DNA of 64,000 nt, taken from a virus. Position 1 is the stretch's first letter. The number at the start of each line of letters is the position of its first letter. The position numbers and the translations under genes are program-made. Of this stretch, positions 1-6,303 are shown piece by piece. The notes under the pieces are model-generated. The model was not told the DNA's origin. It saw nothing but the letters and a program-made list of their open reading frames with translations, and ran no database searches. Where the stretch lies: the IMG/VR virus record IMGVR_UViG_3300022927_001476, positions 1-64,000 of that record; one strand, written 5' to 3'.

Positions 1-2
1 AC

Positions 3-152
3 AAACAAGGACCTACAACTTATACAACACAACGTCAGTGCGAAATTGAAACTCGTTACAAAGAAACACAGAAGGAAGTATACAGTCATAGCACAGTTAC
101 TTTCAGCGATGAGAATGGTCGTAGCTATACGCTCAGTTTTCAAAAGAAGTAA
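3..152 (+). CDS. C-terminal end of an unidentified protein (5' partial)
   Basis: An open frame enters from the left edge and ends at TAA 150-152, giving 49 residues. The tail is polar and ends in TLSFQKK; a single Cys lies in the stretch RQCEIETRYKE. Nothing identifies a family. The stop is followed at once by a sigma70-like promoter, so this gene probably ends a transcription unit. The start lies outside the window. Confidence 0.6.
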   Translation, partial: KQGPTTYTTQRQCEIETRYKETQKEVYSHSTVTFSDENGRSYTLSFQKK

Positions 153-184
153 TTGACATGCACTAAATAAAGTGCTAATATAAT
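153..184 (+). promoter_or_regulatory. sigma70-type promoter
   Basis: TTGACA lies at 153-158, directly after the stop of the partial gene. With a 17-bp spacer the -10 is TAATAT (176-181); the better hexamer TATAAT (179-184) would need a 20-bp spacer. It should drive the nuclease-like gene at 249 and possibly the tRNAs behind it. This is the least certain of the sigma70 sites because of the -10 ambiguity. Confidence 0.6.
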
Positions 185-212
185 AACGTAAACTAAAAAG
201 GAGAAGTGCTAA

Positions 213-231
213 TACGGTTGATATAACCGTA
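213..231 (+). promoter_or_regulatory. leader hairpin before the 249 gene
   Basis: TACGGTT (213-219) and AACCGTA (225-231) form a perfect 7-bp stem with a 5-nt loop. It sits between two purine-rich Shine-Dalgarno-like sequences (AAGGAG at 198-203 and AAAGGA at 232-237) in the leader of the following gene. It may space or mask the ribosome site; no uridine tract follows, so it is not an intrinsic terminator. Confidence 0.5.
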
Positions 232-248
232 AAAGGATAAATAAATGT

Positions 249-593
249 ATGAAAACTACATTAAAAGGATCCTTAGGATTAGTACACATAATGACTGACT
301 TAACTGAAAAAGGTTATGAAGTCTTTACTCCACTTAGTGAGCATTCAACAGTTGATTTGATTGCTTACAAAGATTATAAGTGCGAACGCATTCAAGTTAA
401 GTATAGAGAACCATATCGTAACAGAGTAGAGGTTCCTATGCACACAGTACAAAATGGTAAGAAAGCGCCATATGATACTAAAGAAATTGACTTGTTTGCA
501 GTTTATTGTCCAAGTTGGGGCATTAAATATGTTCCACCAAAAGAAGACGGTAAAGGCTACTTTCTAAAAGAAGCAGACTTTACTAACGAATAG
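249..593 (+). CDS. small PD-(D/E)XK nuclease-fold protein
   Basis: A 114-residue protein. The order KG..G..H...DLTEKGYEVFTP, then VDLIAYK, then ERIQVKYRE matches the small PD-(D/E)XK endonuclease family (Pfam PDDEXK_5 type; Holliday-junction-resolvase-like fold), in which the Asp of VDL and the Q-V-K strand hold the active site. The ATG at 249 is preceded by AAAGGA; the ATG at 245 is out of frame and stops quickly. The stop codon overlaps the first base of tRNA-Ser. DNA binding or cleavage is inferred from the fold only; substrate unknown. Proteins of this size and type also occur as free-standing homing-type nucleases, and its position beside a tRNA cluster fits that alternative. Confidence 0.7.
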   Translation: MKTTLKGSLGLVHIMTDLTEKGYEVFTPLSEHSTVDLIAYKDYKCERIQVKYREPYRNRVEVPMHTVQNGKKAPYDTKEIDLFAVYCPSWGIKYVPPKEDGKGYFLKEADFTNE

Positions 594-682
594 GAAGATT
601 GGCCGAGTGGTTTAAGGCGGGGGATTACTAATCCCTTGTACGTGAGAGCGTACCGTGGGTTCGAATCCTACATCTTCCGCCA
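593..682 (+). tRNA. tRNA-Ser with anticodon ACT
   Basis: Class II tRNA with an encoded CCA (680-682). Acceptor GGAAGAT pairs with ATCTTCC, U8 is present, the D stem is GCC/GGC, and the long variable arm pairs GTACG with CGTAC. The anticodon stem GGGGA/TCCCT encloses loop TTACTAA, which places ACT at 627-629. G73 and the long variable arm indicate serine. ACT instead of the usual GCT is very unusual in bacteria and phages. Its first base overlaps the stop codon of the upstream gene. Confidence 0.9.
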
Positions 683-683
683 A

Positions 684-757
684 GCGGGTATTGTGTAATG
701 GTAAGACCTCAGATTTCCAATCTGATGATAGGAGTTCGATTCTCCTTACCCGCTCCA
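684..757 (+). tRNA. tRNA-Gly (TCC)
   Basis: Acceptor GCGGGTA pairs with TACCCGC, U73 follows, and CCA is encoded at 755-757. The anticodon loop TTTCCAA places TCC at 716-718, reading GGA. It starts one base after the CCA of tRNA-Ser, so the two are probably processed from one transcript. GGA is a common glycine codon in this phage. Confidence 0.93.
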
Positions 758-777
758 ACAACAACTAAGGAGGACTT

Positions 778-972
778 ATGTTCTTTGGAGTAGCTCTAAT
801 CATGGCTTTGTTCGTCCATGACAATAAAGAGTTTTTCGACACAGTCGAACAGAACAGAAAAGACGGAATGTCTTGGCATTATGTAGGCAAGCAGGAACCA
901 GATAATAATCCTGCTATTACAGTCAAAGACTTTCAAAACAAAGATGTAATTTTTTGGAAGATGGATAAGTAG
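778..972 (+). CDS. unknown 64-aa protein between tRNA genes
   Basis: Good Shine-Dalgarno AAGGAGG eight bases before the ATG. The N-terminus FFGVALIMALFVHD is hydrophobic but short; the remainder is polar and ends KDVIFWKMDK. It lies between tRNA-Gly and tRNA-Thr. I do not recognise the family. The first 14 residues could form a weak signal anchor, but no cleavage site is convincing. Gene reality rests on the strong ribosome site and the tight fit between tRNAs. Confidence 0.6.
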   Translation: MFFGVALIMALFVHDNKEFFDTVEQNRKDGMSWHYVGKQEPDNNPAITVKDFQNKDVIFWKMDK

Positions 973-979
973 AATGTTG

Positions 980-1055
980 GCCGGCGTGGCACAGTTGGTA
1001 GCGCAAGGGTTTTGTAAACCTTAGGTCGGGAGTTCGAGTCTCTCCGCCGGCACCA
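980..1055 (+). tRNA. tRNA-Thr (TGT)
   Basis: Acceptor GCCGGCG pairs with CGCCGGC, A73 follows, and CCA is encoded at 1053-1055. Anticodon stem AGGGT/ACCTT with loop TTTGTAA gives TGT at 1013-1015, reading ACA. D and T arms are canonical. It ends just upstream of a new promoter, so it closes the first tRNA unit. Confidence 0.94.
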
Positions 1056-1075
1056 TTTAACTTATCCAAAATAGA

Positions 1076-1104
1076 TTGACAACGATAAATAAAGATAGTA
1101 TAGT
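1076..1104 (+). promoter_or_regulatory. sigma70 promoter of the attenuator-tRNA-Trp-tRNA-Cys unit
   Basis: TTGACA (1076-1081), 17-bp spacer, TATAGT (1099-1104). Transcription would begin near 1111, giving a leader of about 160 nt before the terminator at 1235-1270. A GATAAATA late-type element (1084-1091) lies inside the spacer. Confidence 0.8.
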
Positions 1105-1136
1105 ATACACATACTAAAGAAACAAGGAATAGATAA

Positions 1137-1205
1137 GTGTTAAGAACATCACAACAGTCATCATTACAGTGCTGGTGCCCTTCAAAAGGAAGGGGTATGT
1201 CTTAA
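1137..1205 (+). CDS. 22-aa leader peptide with Cys-Trp-Cys control codons
   Basis: A GTG start (1137) preceded by AAGGAA with a 7-nt gap opens a 22-codon frame ending at TAA 1203-1205. Codons 12-14 are TGC TGG TGC (Cys Trp Cys), rare amino acids placed together directly before the first pairing segment of the RNA (CCCTTC, 1178-1183). The next genes after the terminator are tRNA-Trp and tRNA-Cys. Control codons of the regulated amino acid, overlap with the 5' arm of hairpin 1:2, and a stop codon inside segment 2 are the classic design of amino-acid operon leader peptides. Translation is inferred, not shown. Confidence 0.65.
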   Translation: MLRTSQQSSLQCWCPSKGRGMS

Positions 1206-1234
1206 CGCGACTTTGTAAAAAGTTTATTTTAGAC

Positions 1235-1270
1235 AAGCCCCTAGCACTAATAATGTTAGGGGCTTTTTTT
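1235..1270 (+). terminator. intrinsic terminator, segment 3:4 of the attenuator
   Basis: The AAGCCCCTA arm (1235-1243) pairs with TAGGGGCTT (1257-1265); three inner pairs (GCA/TGT) extend the stem to 12 bp around a 7-nt loop. Seven T residues (1264-1270) follow. It ends 10 nt before tRNA-Trp, so it cannot end an unrelated upstream gene: it separates the leader from the tRNAs. Confidence 0.85.
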
Positions 1271-1280
1271 ATGAGTTTTT

Positions 1281-1364
1281 GTCGGGTCGGTACAGTTGGA
1301 GTGGTACACTGGTCTCCAAAACCAGGACGAGAGTCAGGGGGTTCGAATCCCTCACCCGATGCCA
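1281..1364 (+). tRNA. tRNA-Trp (CCA), atypical variable region
   Basis: Acceptor GTCGGGT pairs with ACCCGAT (first pair G-U), G73 as in bacterial tRNA-Trp, CCA encoded at 1362-1364. Anticodon stem CTGGT/ACCAG with loop CTCCAAA gives CCA at 1316-1318. The D stem is GTAC/GTAC. Two oddities: position 8 is C rather than the near-universal U, and the variable region is about 11 nt (GACGAGAGTCA, able to form a GAC/GTC mini-stem) instead of 4-5. The T arm is GGGGG/CCCTC around TTCGAAT. Expression probably depends on read-through of the terminator just upstream. Confidence 0.82.
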
Positions 1365-1369
1365 AATAT

Positions 1370-1444
1370 GTGAGCGTGGCGGAATGGTTACGTACCGGAT
1401 TGCAAATCCGTGTAATGCAGGTTCGAGTCCTGTCGCTCACTCCA
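1370..1444 (+). tRNA. tRNA-Cys (GCA)
   Basis: Acceptor GTGAGCG pairs with CGCTCAC; U73, the main cysteine identity base, is at 1441 and CCA is encoded at 1442-1444. Loop TTGCAAA gives anticodon GCA at 1402-1404. The outermost anticodon-stem pair is a C-T mismatch. It starts six bases after the CCA of tRNA-Trp, so both should come from the same read-through transcript. Confidence 0.9.
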
Positions 1445-1463
1445 ATTATAAAGGATAGGAATA

Positions 1464-1781
1464 TTGCAAAAACGAGGCGAATTTAATTTAACTGCAACAC
1501 TGTACGACAAGCGAGGGCGTATTCTCGCTGTAGGCACAAACAGTTATTCAAAGAGTCATCCTTTGCAAGGTAAGTTTGCTGTTGAAGCAGGAAAGCCTGA
1601 TGCAATATTCCTACATGCAGAAATTGATGCACTACGTAGATGTAAGGACTGGTCGTCGATTAGAAAGATTGTAATTGAGCGTTATGATATAAACGGTAAT
1701 CCAAAACTTGCAAAACCATGTAAAGTGTGTCAACATGCAATTGAAAGCATAGGTATTCCAGAAATTGAATATACTGAGTAA
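1464..1781 (+). CDS. cytidine/dCMP-deaminase-fold protein
   Basis: A 105-residue protein with the zinc-deaminase signature: HAEIDAL (His ligand plus catalytic Glu) followed by PCKVCQHAI (two Cys ligands). The N-terminal strands ATLYDKRGRILAVGTNSY fit the first beta strands of the deaminase fold. The start is TTG at 1464, supported by a purine-rich AAAGGATAGGAA stretch just before it; no ATG lies nearby. It is shorter than, and distinct from, the dCMP deaminase at 35671, so the substrate is open: free nucleotide, nucleoside or a nucleic-acid base. It follows tRNA-Cys by 19 nt and is probably on the attenuated transcript. Its stop is followed by a new promoter. Confidence 0.75.
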   Translation: MQKRGEFNLTATLYDKRGRILAVGTNSYSKSHPLQGKFAVEAGKPDAIFLHAEIDALRRCKDWSSIRKIVIERYDINGNPKLAKPCKVCQHAIESIGIPEIEYTE

Positions 1782-1800
1782 ATTCTAAATACAAATCAGG

Positions 1801-1829
1801 TTGACAATCTTAACTAATGGTGCTACACT
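1801..1829 (+). promoter_or_regulatory. sigma70 promoter of the DNA ligase gene
   Basis: TTGACA (1801-1806), 17-bp spacer, TACACT (1824-1829). It lies in the 74-nt gap between the deaminase-fold gene and the ligase ATG at 1856. Confidence 0.75.
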
Positions 1830-1855
1830 ATATAAAATAAACAAGTGAGGCAAAT

Positions 1856-3163
1856 ATGAGAACACAACCACAAGATATTATCGCAAAGCTAGAAGCTGAT
1901 AACAGTAAGTTAGCTAAACAAGCAATCTTACAAGAAGCACTTGACGAAGGTGTTCCAGAGTTTTTTGAAGGCATTAAACTAGCACTTGATCCACTTGTAA
2001 CATTTGGTGTTAAGAAAGTTCCAGAGCGTACAGACGTACTTACAGGACAAGGATTGGATTGGAATTCATTCAAATATCTTGCTAATCAACTTATCAACCG
2101 TGAACTAACAGGACATGCGGCACGTGATGCTATTGAACTAGCAATGAGCGTTGCAACTACAGAACAATGGAATGGATTTTATAGACGTATCTTAATCAAA
2201 GACCTACGTTGCGGTGTAAGTGAAAAGACTGTTAACAAAGTAGTGCCAGGTTGTGTTCCTGTGTTCACTTGTGCTCTTGCACACGACTCAGCTAACCATG
2301 AAAAGAAAATGGTTGGTAAGAAACAGATTGAAATCAAACTAGACGGTGTTCGTGTACTAGCAGTATGTCGTGATGGCAAAGTAGAATTGTTTAGTCGTAA
2401 CGGCAAACAGTTTCATAACTTCCCTCATATTATTGCAGAGATTGAAGAAGTATTAGCAACTAAGCCTGCACCATATGACTGTGTGCTAGACGGTGAAGTA
2501 ATGAGTGCTAACTTCCAAGACCTTATGAAGCAGGTACATCGTAAAGATAATGTACAAAGTGAAGATGCTGTTCTACACTTGTTTGATTTTATTCCACTAG
2601 AAGATTTCCAAAAAGGTGTATGGAATAAGCCACAAACTTATCGTAGTAACTTAGTCAAGTATTGGGTACTAGAAAATGAAAGCGTTTTAAAGCACGTACA
2701 AGCGTTGGACTGGGAAGAGGTAGACCTTAGTACTCCCGAAGGTGAACAACGCTTTGTAGAGCTTAATAAAGCGGCTGTAGACGGTGGTTACGAAGGTGTA
2801 ATGATCAAAGACGTTGATGCACCCTATGAGTGCAAGCGGACTCATGCTTGGCTCAAAGCCAAACCATTTATTGAAGTAACACTTTCTGTTACAGACGTAG
2901 AAGAAGGAACAGGAAGAAATGAAGGACGACTTGGGGCTCTTGTATGCGCTGGGCAGGATGACGGGAAAGATATTAGGGTTAATGTCGGCAGTGGCTTTAC
3001 GGATGATAACAGATCCACTTTTTGGACTGATCGCGATGCTCTGCTTGGTCAGTTGGTGGAAGTTCGCGCTGACGCAGTAACTCAAAACCAAGACGGTACT
3101 TACAGTTTGCGTTTCCCACGCTTTAAAACATTTAGAGGTTTCGAGGTTGGAGAAAAAATTTAA
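1856..3163 (+). CDS. 30: ATP-dependent DNA ligase (T4 gp30-like)
   Basis: 435 residues. The adenylation motif is IEIKLDGVRVLA with Lys161 as the expected AMP-accepting residue. Further nucleotidyltransferase motifs follow: LDGEVM, the region around GGYEGVMIKD and KRTHAWLKAKPF. The C-terminal EGTGRNEGRLGALVC region is the start of the OB domain. An N-terminal helical region (about 1-150) precedes the catalytic core as in T4 ligase. It seals nicks at Okazaki fragments and in recombination and repair. ATG 1856 follows a GTGAGGC ribosome site, behind a sigma70 promoter, in line with early/middle expression. All key residues are present. Confidence 0.95.
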   Translation: MRTQPQDIIAKLEADNSKLAKQAILQEALDEGVPEFFEGIKLALDPLVTFGVKKVPERTDVLTGQGLDWNSFKYLANQLINRELTGHAARDAIELAMSVATTEQWNGFYRRILIKDLRCGVSEKTVNKVVPGCVPVFTCALAHDSANHEKKMVGKKQIEIKLDGVRVLAVCRDGKVELFSRNGKQFHNFPHIIAEIEEVLATKPAPYDCVLDGEVMSANFQDLMKQVHRKDNVQSEDAVLHLFDFIPLEDFQKGVWNKPQTYRSNLVKYWVLENESVLKHVQALDWEEVDLSTPEGEQRFVELNKAAVDGGYEGVMIKDVDAPYECKRTHAWLKAKPFIEVTLSVTDVEEGTGRNEGRLGALVCAGQDDGKDIRVNVGSGFTDDNRSTFWTDRDALLGQLVEVRADAVTQNQDGTYSLRFPRFKTFRGFEVGEKI

Positions 3164-3164
3164 G

Positions 3165-3848
3165 ATGGAAATAGAATTTATTTGTGGCGACCAGCATGTT
3201 TTAAAATATTTTCCTATTCGACCAGCTAAAGAAGTATTGCCCGAATGGTACAGTAAATTAAAAGCAAACGACCCTACTATTGCAAAATGTGTGCCTGTAA
3301 GAGATATGATTACATCAGGATACATTATTCCTAACGCTTACGAACAGGCAGTAGGAGTAGAATTTGATGGTGAAGTTGATCAAGTAGGTAGAATTTATCC
3401 CGTAGAACGTATTGGCGAATTTTATACAGTACTAGATCATATGACAGACCCAAACGCCGGACATACACATGATCAGTGTCCTGTTGATATAAAAGGTAAG
3501 AAAAAAGGTTATTTCAAAATTAATCTTCCTTGGCGTATTAAGACTCCAAAAGGTTATAGTTGTTTGTTTGTACAACCGTTTTATCAATTTCAAGATGACA
3601 TTACTGTTATGCCAGGTATAATTGATACAGACGAATTTGATTTATCAATGATTAACTTTCCGTGTTATCTAAATGATGTAGAAGCATTTTTAAAACCTGG
3701 ACGTCCATTAGTACAAGTTATTCCATTTAAAAGAGATAATTGGACACATAGTTTAAAATTTGAAGAGCCTACTAAGTCTAGCAAAATGAATTTTTTCTTA
3801 CATAATATGTACAAAAGAGCATTTCATAACAAAAAACGATTCGAATAG
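3165..3848 (+). CDS. conserved phage protein, function unknown (227 aa)
   Basis: Start ATG 3165 lies two bases after the ligase stop, with GGAG at 3149-3152 inside the ligase end; a TTG at 3147 would only add six residues. The protein is mixed alpha/beta with many aromatic residues, for example YFKINLPWRIKTPKGYSC and VQPFYQFQDDITVMPG. Gly-Tyr, Pro-Trp and the double-Asp pattern suggest a beta-rich fold. I do not assign a function. It is probably translated from the ligase transcript. No signal peptide or membrane segment. Confidence 0.75.
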   Translation: MEIEFICGDQHVLKYFPIRPAKEVLPEWYSKLKANDPTIAKCVPVRDMITSGYIIPNAYEQAVGVEFDGEVDQVGRIYPVERIGEFYTVLDHMTDPNAGHTHDQCPVDIKGKKKGYFKINLPWRIKTPKGYSCLFVQPFYQFQDDITVMPGIIDTDEFDLSMINFPCYLNDVEAFLKPGRPLVQVIPFKRDNWTHSLKFEEPTKSSKMNFFLHNMYKRAFHNKKRFE

Positions 3849-3858
3849 TCAAATTAGG

Positions 3859-3887
3859 TTGACTTTTTAATAAGTTACATATATAAT
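3859..3887 (+). promoter_or_regulatory. sigma70 promoter
   Basis: TTGACT (3859-3864), 17-bp spacer, perfect TATAAT (3882-3887). It lies in the gap before the 435-aa gene at 3917. Confidence 0.8.
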
Positions 3888-3916
3888 AAAGCATTAACAG
3901 TTAGGAGACTTATGGC

Positions 3917-5224
3917 ATGGCTACTGCAAAATCAATTTTACAAAAACCCAAAAAGAAAGTTGTACGTGGAGCTCCACGTATTAGACGAGGGTCAAAAATT
4001 TCATCTCCTAGTTGGGAAGGTTGGGAAGAATGGACAGGCGAACAGATCCATCGCCATAGAGAATTTTGCCGTGCTTTTTATTATGAAAACTTTAAGCCTG
4101 TTGACTTATATCAAGCAATATTTAAGTGGATGGAAACCAGTGGCGACTACACTAAAGAGCAAGTTAAGCAAGCAAAGTCTGCTCCTAATTATGTACTAAG
4201 CGTTACAGCAGGTACTGTCGCACATACATTACTAGATGGTGCTCCTGACTACAACGAAAAGGAAAACGCATACTGGGAAAGCCTTCCTGGTACAATGGGC
4301 AGTAAAAAGCCTGTAAGCGAGTTTTTGAAAAAACGAATTGAAGAAGCGATTGAAGTAGGTTCAAAAGTTGTAGAAGTTAAGAAGGAAGAAGAAAAAGAAA
4401 AGTCCAATGTATATGTTCCTACTATCCAAGAACGTATTAGAGAACAAGTTGGACTTCAGATGGAAGCAATCGACGAATGGCTAGATGGGTGGATACGAGA
4501 CCCAAAGTCGTTTAATCCTAAGGGATTTGACTTTAAAACACATTTCCAAAAAATGGCTGTTACACAAGCACATGCTAGAAAAATTGCGGCATTTTTTGAT
4601 GGAGAAATTGCTGAATATACAGAATTACTAAATCCGCCAACTAAAGCAAAAATTGCAAAGATGGACGAACATGCTCAAGATATGTTACAGCAACTTAAAG
4701 AAGGGTATTCACATTTATCTAAAGATGATGTTAAAAAGATTCTTGAAGCATTAGAAAATATCCAACAAGCATGTCAACTAGTAGTTGATACTAGCAAAGC
4801 AACTCGTAAGACTAGAACACGTAAGCCAAAGAGTGCTGATAAACTAGTTGAAAAACTCAAGTATCTTAAGGTTGATAATAAGTTTAGTCTTGCAAGTGTT
4901 AATCCTGTAGACGTTGTAGGTGCAAGCGAGCTTTGGGTGTTTAATGTTAAAACACGTAAACTAGGCAAGTATGTTGCACAGAATATAGACCCAACAGGTA
5001 GTCGTCGTGCAGGAAGTGGGCTTAGTGTAAAAGGTACTACGATTATTGGGTTCAATGAAGAATTGAGTGTGCAGAAAACGCTACGTAAGCCTGAAGAAAA
5101 AATTAAAGAATTTAAAGGTGCAGGAAAAGTTAAGTTACGTACATTTTTAGAGGACATTAACGCTGTAGATATCAAACTCAACGGACGAATTAATACTGAT
5201 ACTATACTTCTCAAGGTAAGTTGA
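3917..5224 (+). CDS. conserved 435-aa protein of marine T4-like type, function unknown
   Basis: ATG 3917 is nine bases after AGGAG; the ATG at 3912 is in another frame. The N-terminus is basic (KKKVVRGAPRIRRGSK) and rich in Trp (SWEGWEEW). The middle (about 150-290) is strongly helical and charged and may be coiled coil. A Lys/Arg-rich linker (TRKTRTRKPKSADK) precedes a beta-rich C-terminal domain of about 140 residues. The basic ends suggest nucleic-acid contact, but this is only inference. It lies between DNA ligase and small fibre genes and has its own promoter. Confidence 0.75.
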   Translation: MATAKSILQKPKKKVVRGAPRIRRGSKISSPSWEGWEEWTGEQIHRHREFCRAFYYENFKPVDLYQAIFKWMETSGDYTKEQVKQAKSAPNYVLSVTAGTVAHTLLDGAPDYNEKENAYWESLPGTMGSKKPVSEFLKKRIEEAIEVGSKVVEVKKEEEKEKSNVYVPTIQERIREQVGLQMEAIDEWLDGWIRDPKSFNPKGFDFKTHFQKMAVTQAHARKIAAFFDGEIAEYTELLNPPTKAKIAKMDEHAQDMLQQLKEGYSHLSKDDVKKILEALENIQQACQLVVDTSKATRKTRTRKPKSADKLVEKLKYLKVDNKFSLASVNPVDVVGASELWVFNVKTRKLGKYVAQNIDPTGSRRAGSGLSVKGTTIIGFNEELSVQKTLRKPEEKIKEFKGAGKVKLRTFLEDINAVDIKLNGRINTDTILLKVS

Positions 5225-5230
5225 TAAATA
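5223..5230 (+). promoter_or_regulatory. T4-type late promoter element
   Basis: GATAAATA. Counting the last A as -6, as in T4 late promoters, +1 would fall on the A of ATG 5236, so the late mRNA of the fibre gene might have almost no leader. Confidence 0.5.
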
Positions 5231-5235
5231 CTTAC

Positions 5236-6303
5236 ATGAACCAGTTAGACAACATCAGAGAAGGTCTCGCACATCTTGGGTCAGCGATCGAGACTATTGC
5301 AAACACATCGGCCCCTGAAACTCCGCCTGCAACTGTAAACAGTATTAGCGGAAATGCAATTCATGGCGGTAAGATTACTCTGCTACGTAGTACTGGTATT
5401 AAAGACCTTGCTTCAAGAACATCATTACTAGTTGAAGACGATCAAATTACTGTAGGTACTGCCGACATTGATGAAATTGTAGGAGACCTTAATATTGAAG
5501 GCTCGTTGACAGTAGGCAGTGAACTTACTGTAAAAAAACTTTGTGTTGATGAACTTATTTCAACAGAGAAACGCACAACATCAATGGACTTTCAACCACA
5601 AAACGGATCATTAGATATGGTCGGAATTCAGTGGAGGAAAGACGGAGAAAGTACAAAACAGATTGTTTGGAAAGGTAACGGATTCTATGTTAGTAACGAT
5701 ATTGATTTGCATAGAAAAGCTAAAATCCTAATTGACGATATTCCTGTACTAAGTGCAGACTCATTAGGTGTTACTATACAAAAAAGTAGTTTAACAGAAG
5801 TAGGCACATTAAGCAATTTACGTACAGAAGGCGATGTAAACATCGACAACTTTGTACTCTATGATAGCGGAATGATGCGCTTTTCAATCGGGTGCGAAGC
5901 ACCTAATGGACAACTAAGTGTAGCAAGCAATGAAGCAGAGTTTGTTGTTGATCCTGAGTTTGATCATGTAAGAGTAGGAACTTATACTACAAGCAAACTA
6001 AGTATTATTACAGATAATCAAGACCGTATTATCATTGGACAAAACGGTGGTATCGAATTAAAAGGAACTGTAGGTATTAATGTACAGTATCCCGGAACTG
6101 ATGTTGATTTACAAGTTAATGGTCCTGTAAGAATTCAAGATAAAAAAATTGGTGTTGCTTCTGAAATTCCTACAACAGGAAACTTCAATAAAGGTGATTT
6201 ATTATATAACACCAATCCTCAAGCTGGCGGCTGGGTTGGATGGATTTGTATTGAGGGTGGCACACCCGGAAGCTGGAAAGCATTTGGAGCGATACAAGAA
6301 TGA
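5236..6303 (+). CDS. fibre-type virion protein
   Basis: About 355 residues from ATG 5236; a TTG at 5221 overlapping the previous stop would add five residues and has a weak AAGG site. The body is beta-rich with short repeats such as GDLNIEGSLTVGSELTVKKL, typical of trimeric fibre shafts. The last 60 residues form a module (KKIGVASEIP, then GWICIEGGTPGSWKAFG) that is also found at the end of the next protein. A virion fibre or receptor-contact role is inferred. It overlaps the next gene by 4 nt (ATGA). Confidence 0.7.
   Translation: MNQLDNIREGLAHLGSAIETIANTSAPETPPATVNSISGNAIHGGKITLLRSTGIKDLASRTSLLVEDDQITVGTADIDEIVGDLNIEGSLTVGSELTVKKLCVDELISTEKRTTSMDFQPQNGSLDMVGIQWRKDGESTKQIVWKGNGFYVSNDIDLHRKAKILIDDIPVLSADSLGVTIQKSSLTEVGTLSNLRTEGDVNIDNFVLYDSGMMRFSIGCEAPNGQLSVASNEAEFVVDPEFDHVRVGTYTTSKLSIITDNQDRIIIGQNGGIELKGTVGINVQYPGTDVDLQVNGPVRIQDKKIGVASEIPTTGNFNKGDLLYNTNPQAGGWVGWICIEGGTPGSWKAFGAIQE

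Larger units (their letters stand above)
1111..1270 (+). promoter_or_regulatory. transcription attenuator controlling tRNA-Trp and tRNA-Cys
   Basis: Three mutually exclusive pairings can be written. (1:2) CCCTTC 1178-1183 with GAAGGG 1189-1194, enclosed by a 10-bp helix of 1139-1149 with 1197-1206 that has one bulged A. (2:3, antiterminator) 1191-1202 with 1231-1242: eleven base pairs including one G-U, interrupted by a single A-A mismatch. (3:4) the terminator stem 1235-1246 with 1254-1265. A ribosome paused at the Cys/Trp codons (1170-1178) would cover the 5' arm of 1:2, free segment 2 and allow 2:3 and read-through. A ribosome reaching the stop at 1203 would cover segment 2 and allow termination. 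Pairings are read directly; function is inferred by analogy with trp/his-type attenuators. Confidence 0.7.

Noticed and set aside
593-682. Reading the first class II tRNA as Leu
   Set aside because: G73, the TTGGCCGAGTGGTTTAAGGC D-arm style and the ACT anticodon fit serine, not leucine.
1111-1270. Stand-alone small RNA instead of an attenuator
   Set aside because: The promoter-to-terminator unit could be a free sRNA, but the Cys/Trp codons, the alternative antiterminator pairing and the tRNA-Trp/tRNA-Cys genes 10 nt downstream make attenuation the better reading. Not excluded.
2687-3325. Long minus-strand open frame opposite the ligase end
   Set aside because: It lies antisense to two well-supported genes, has no ribosome site and its composition mirrors the + strand codons.
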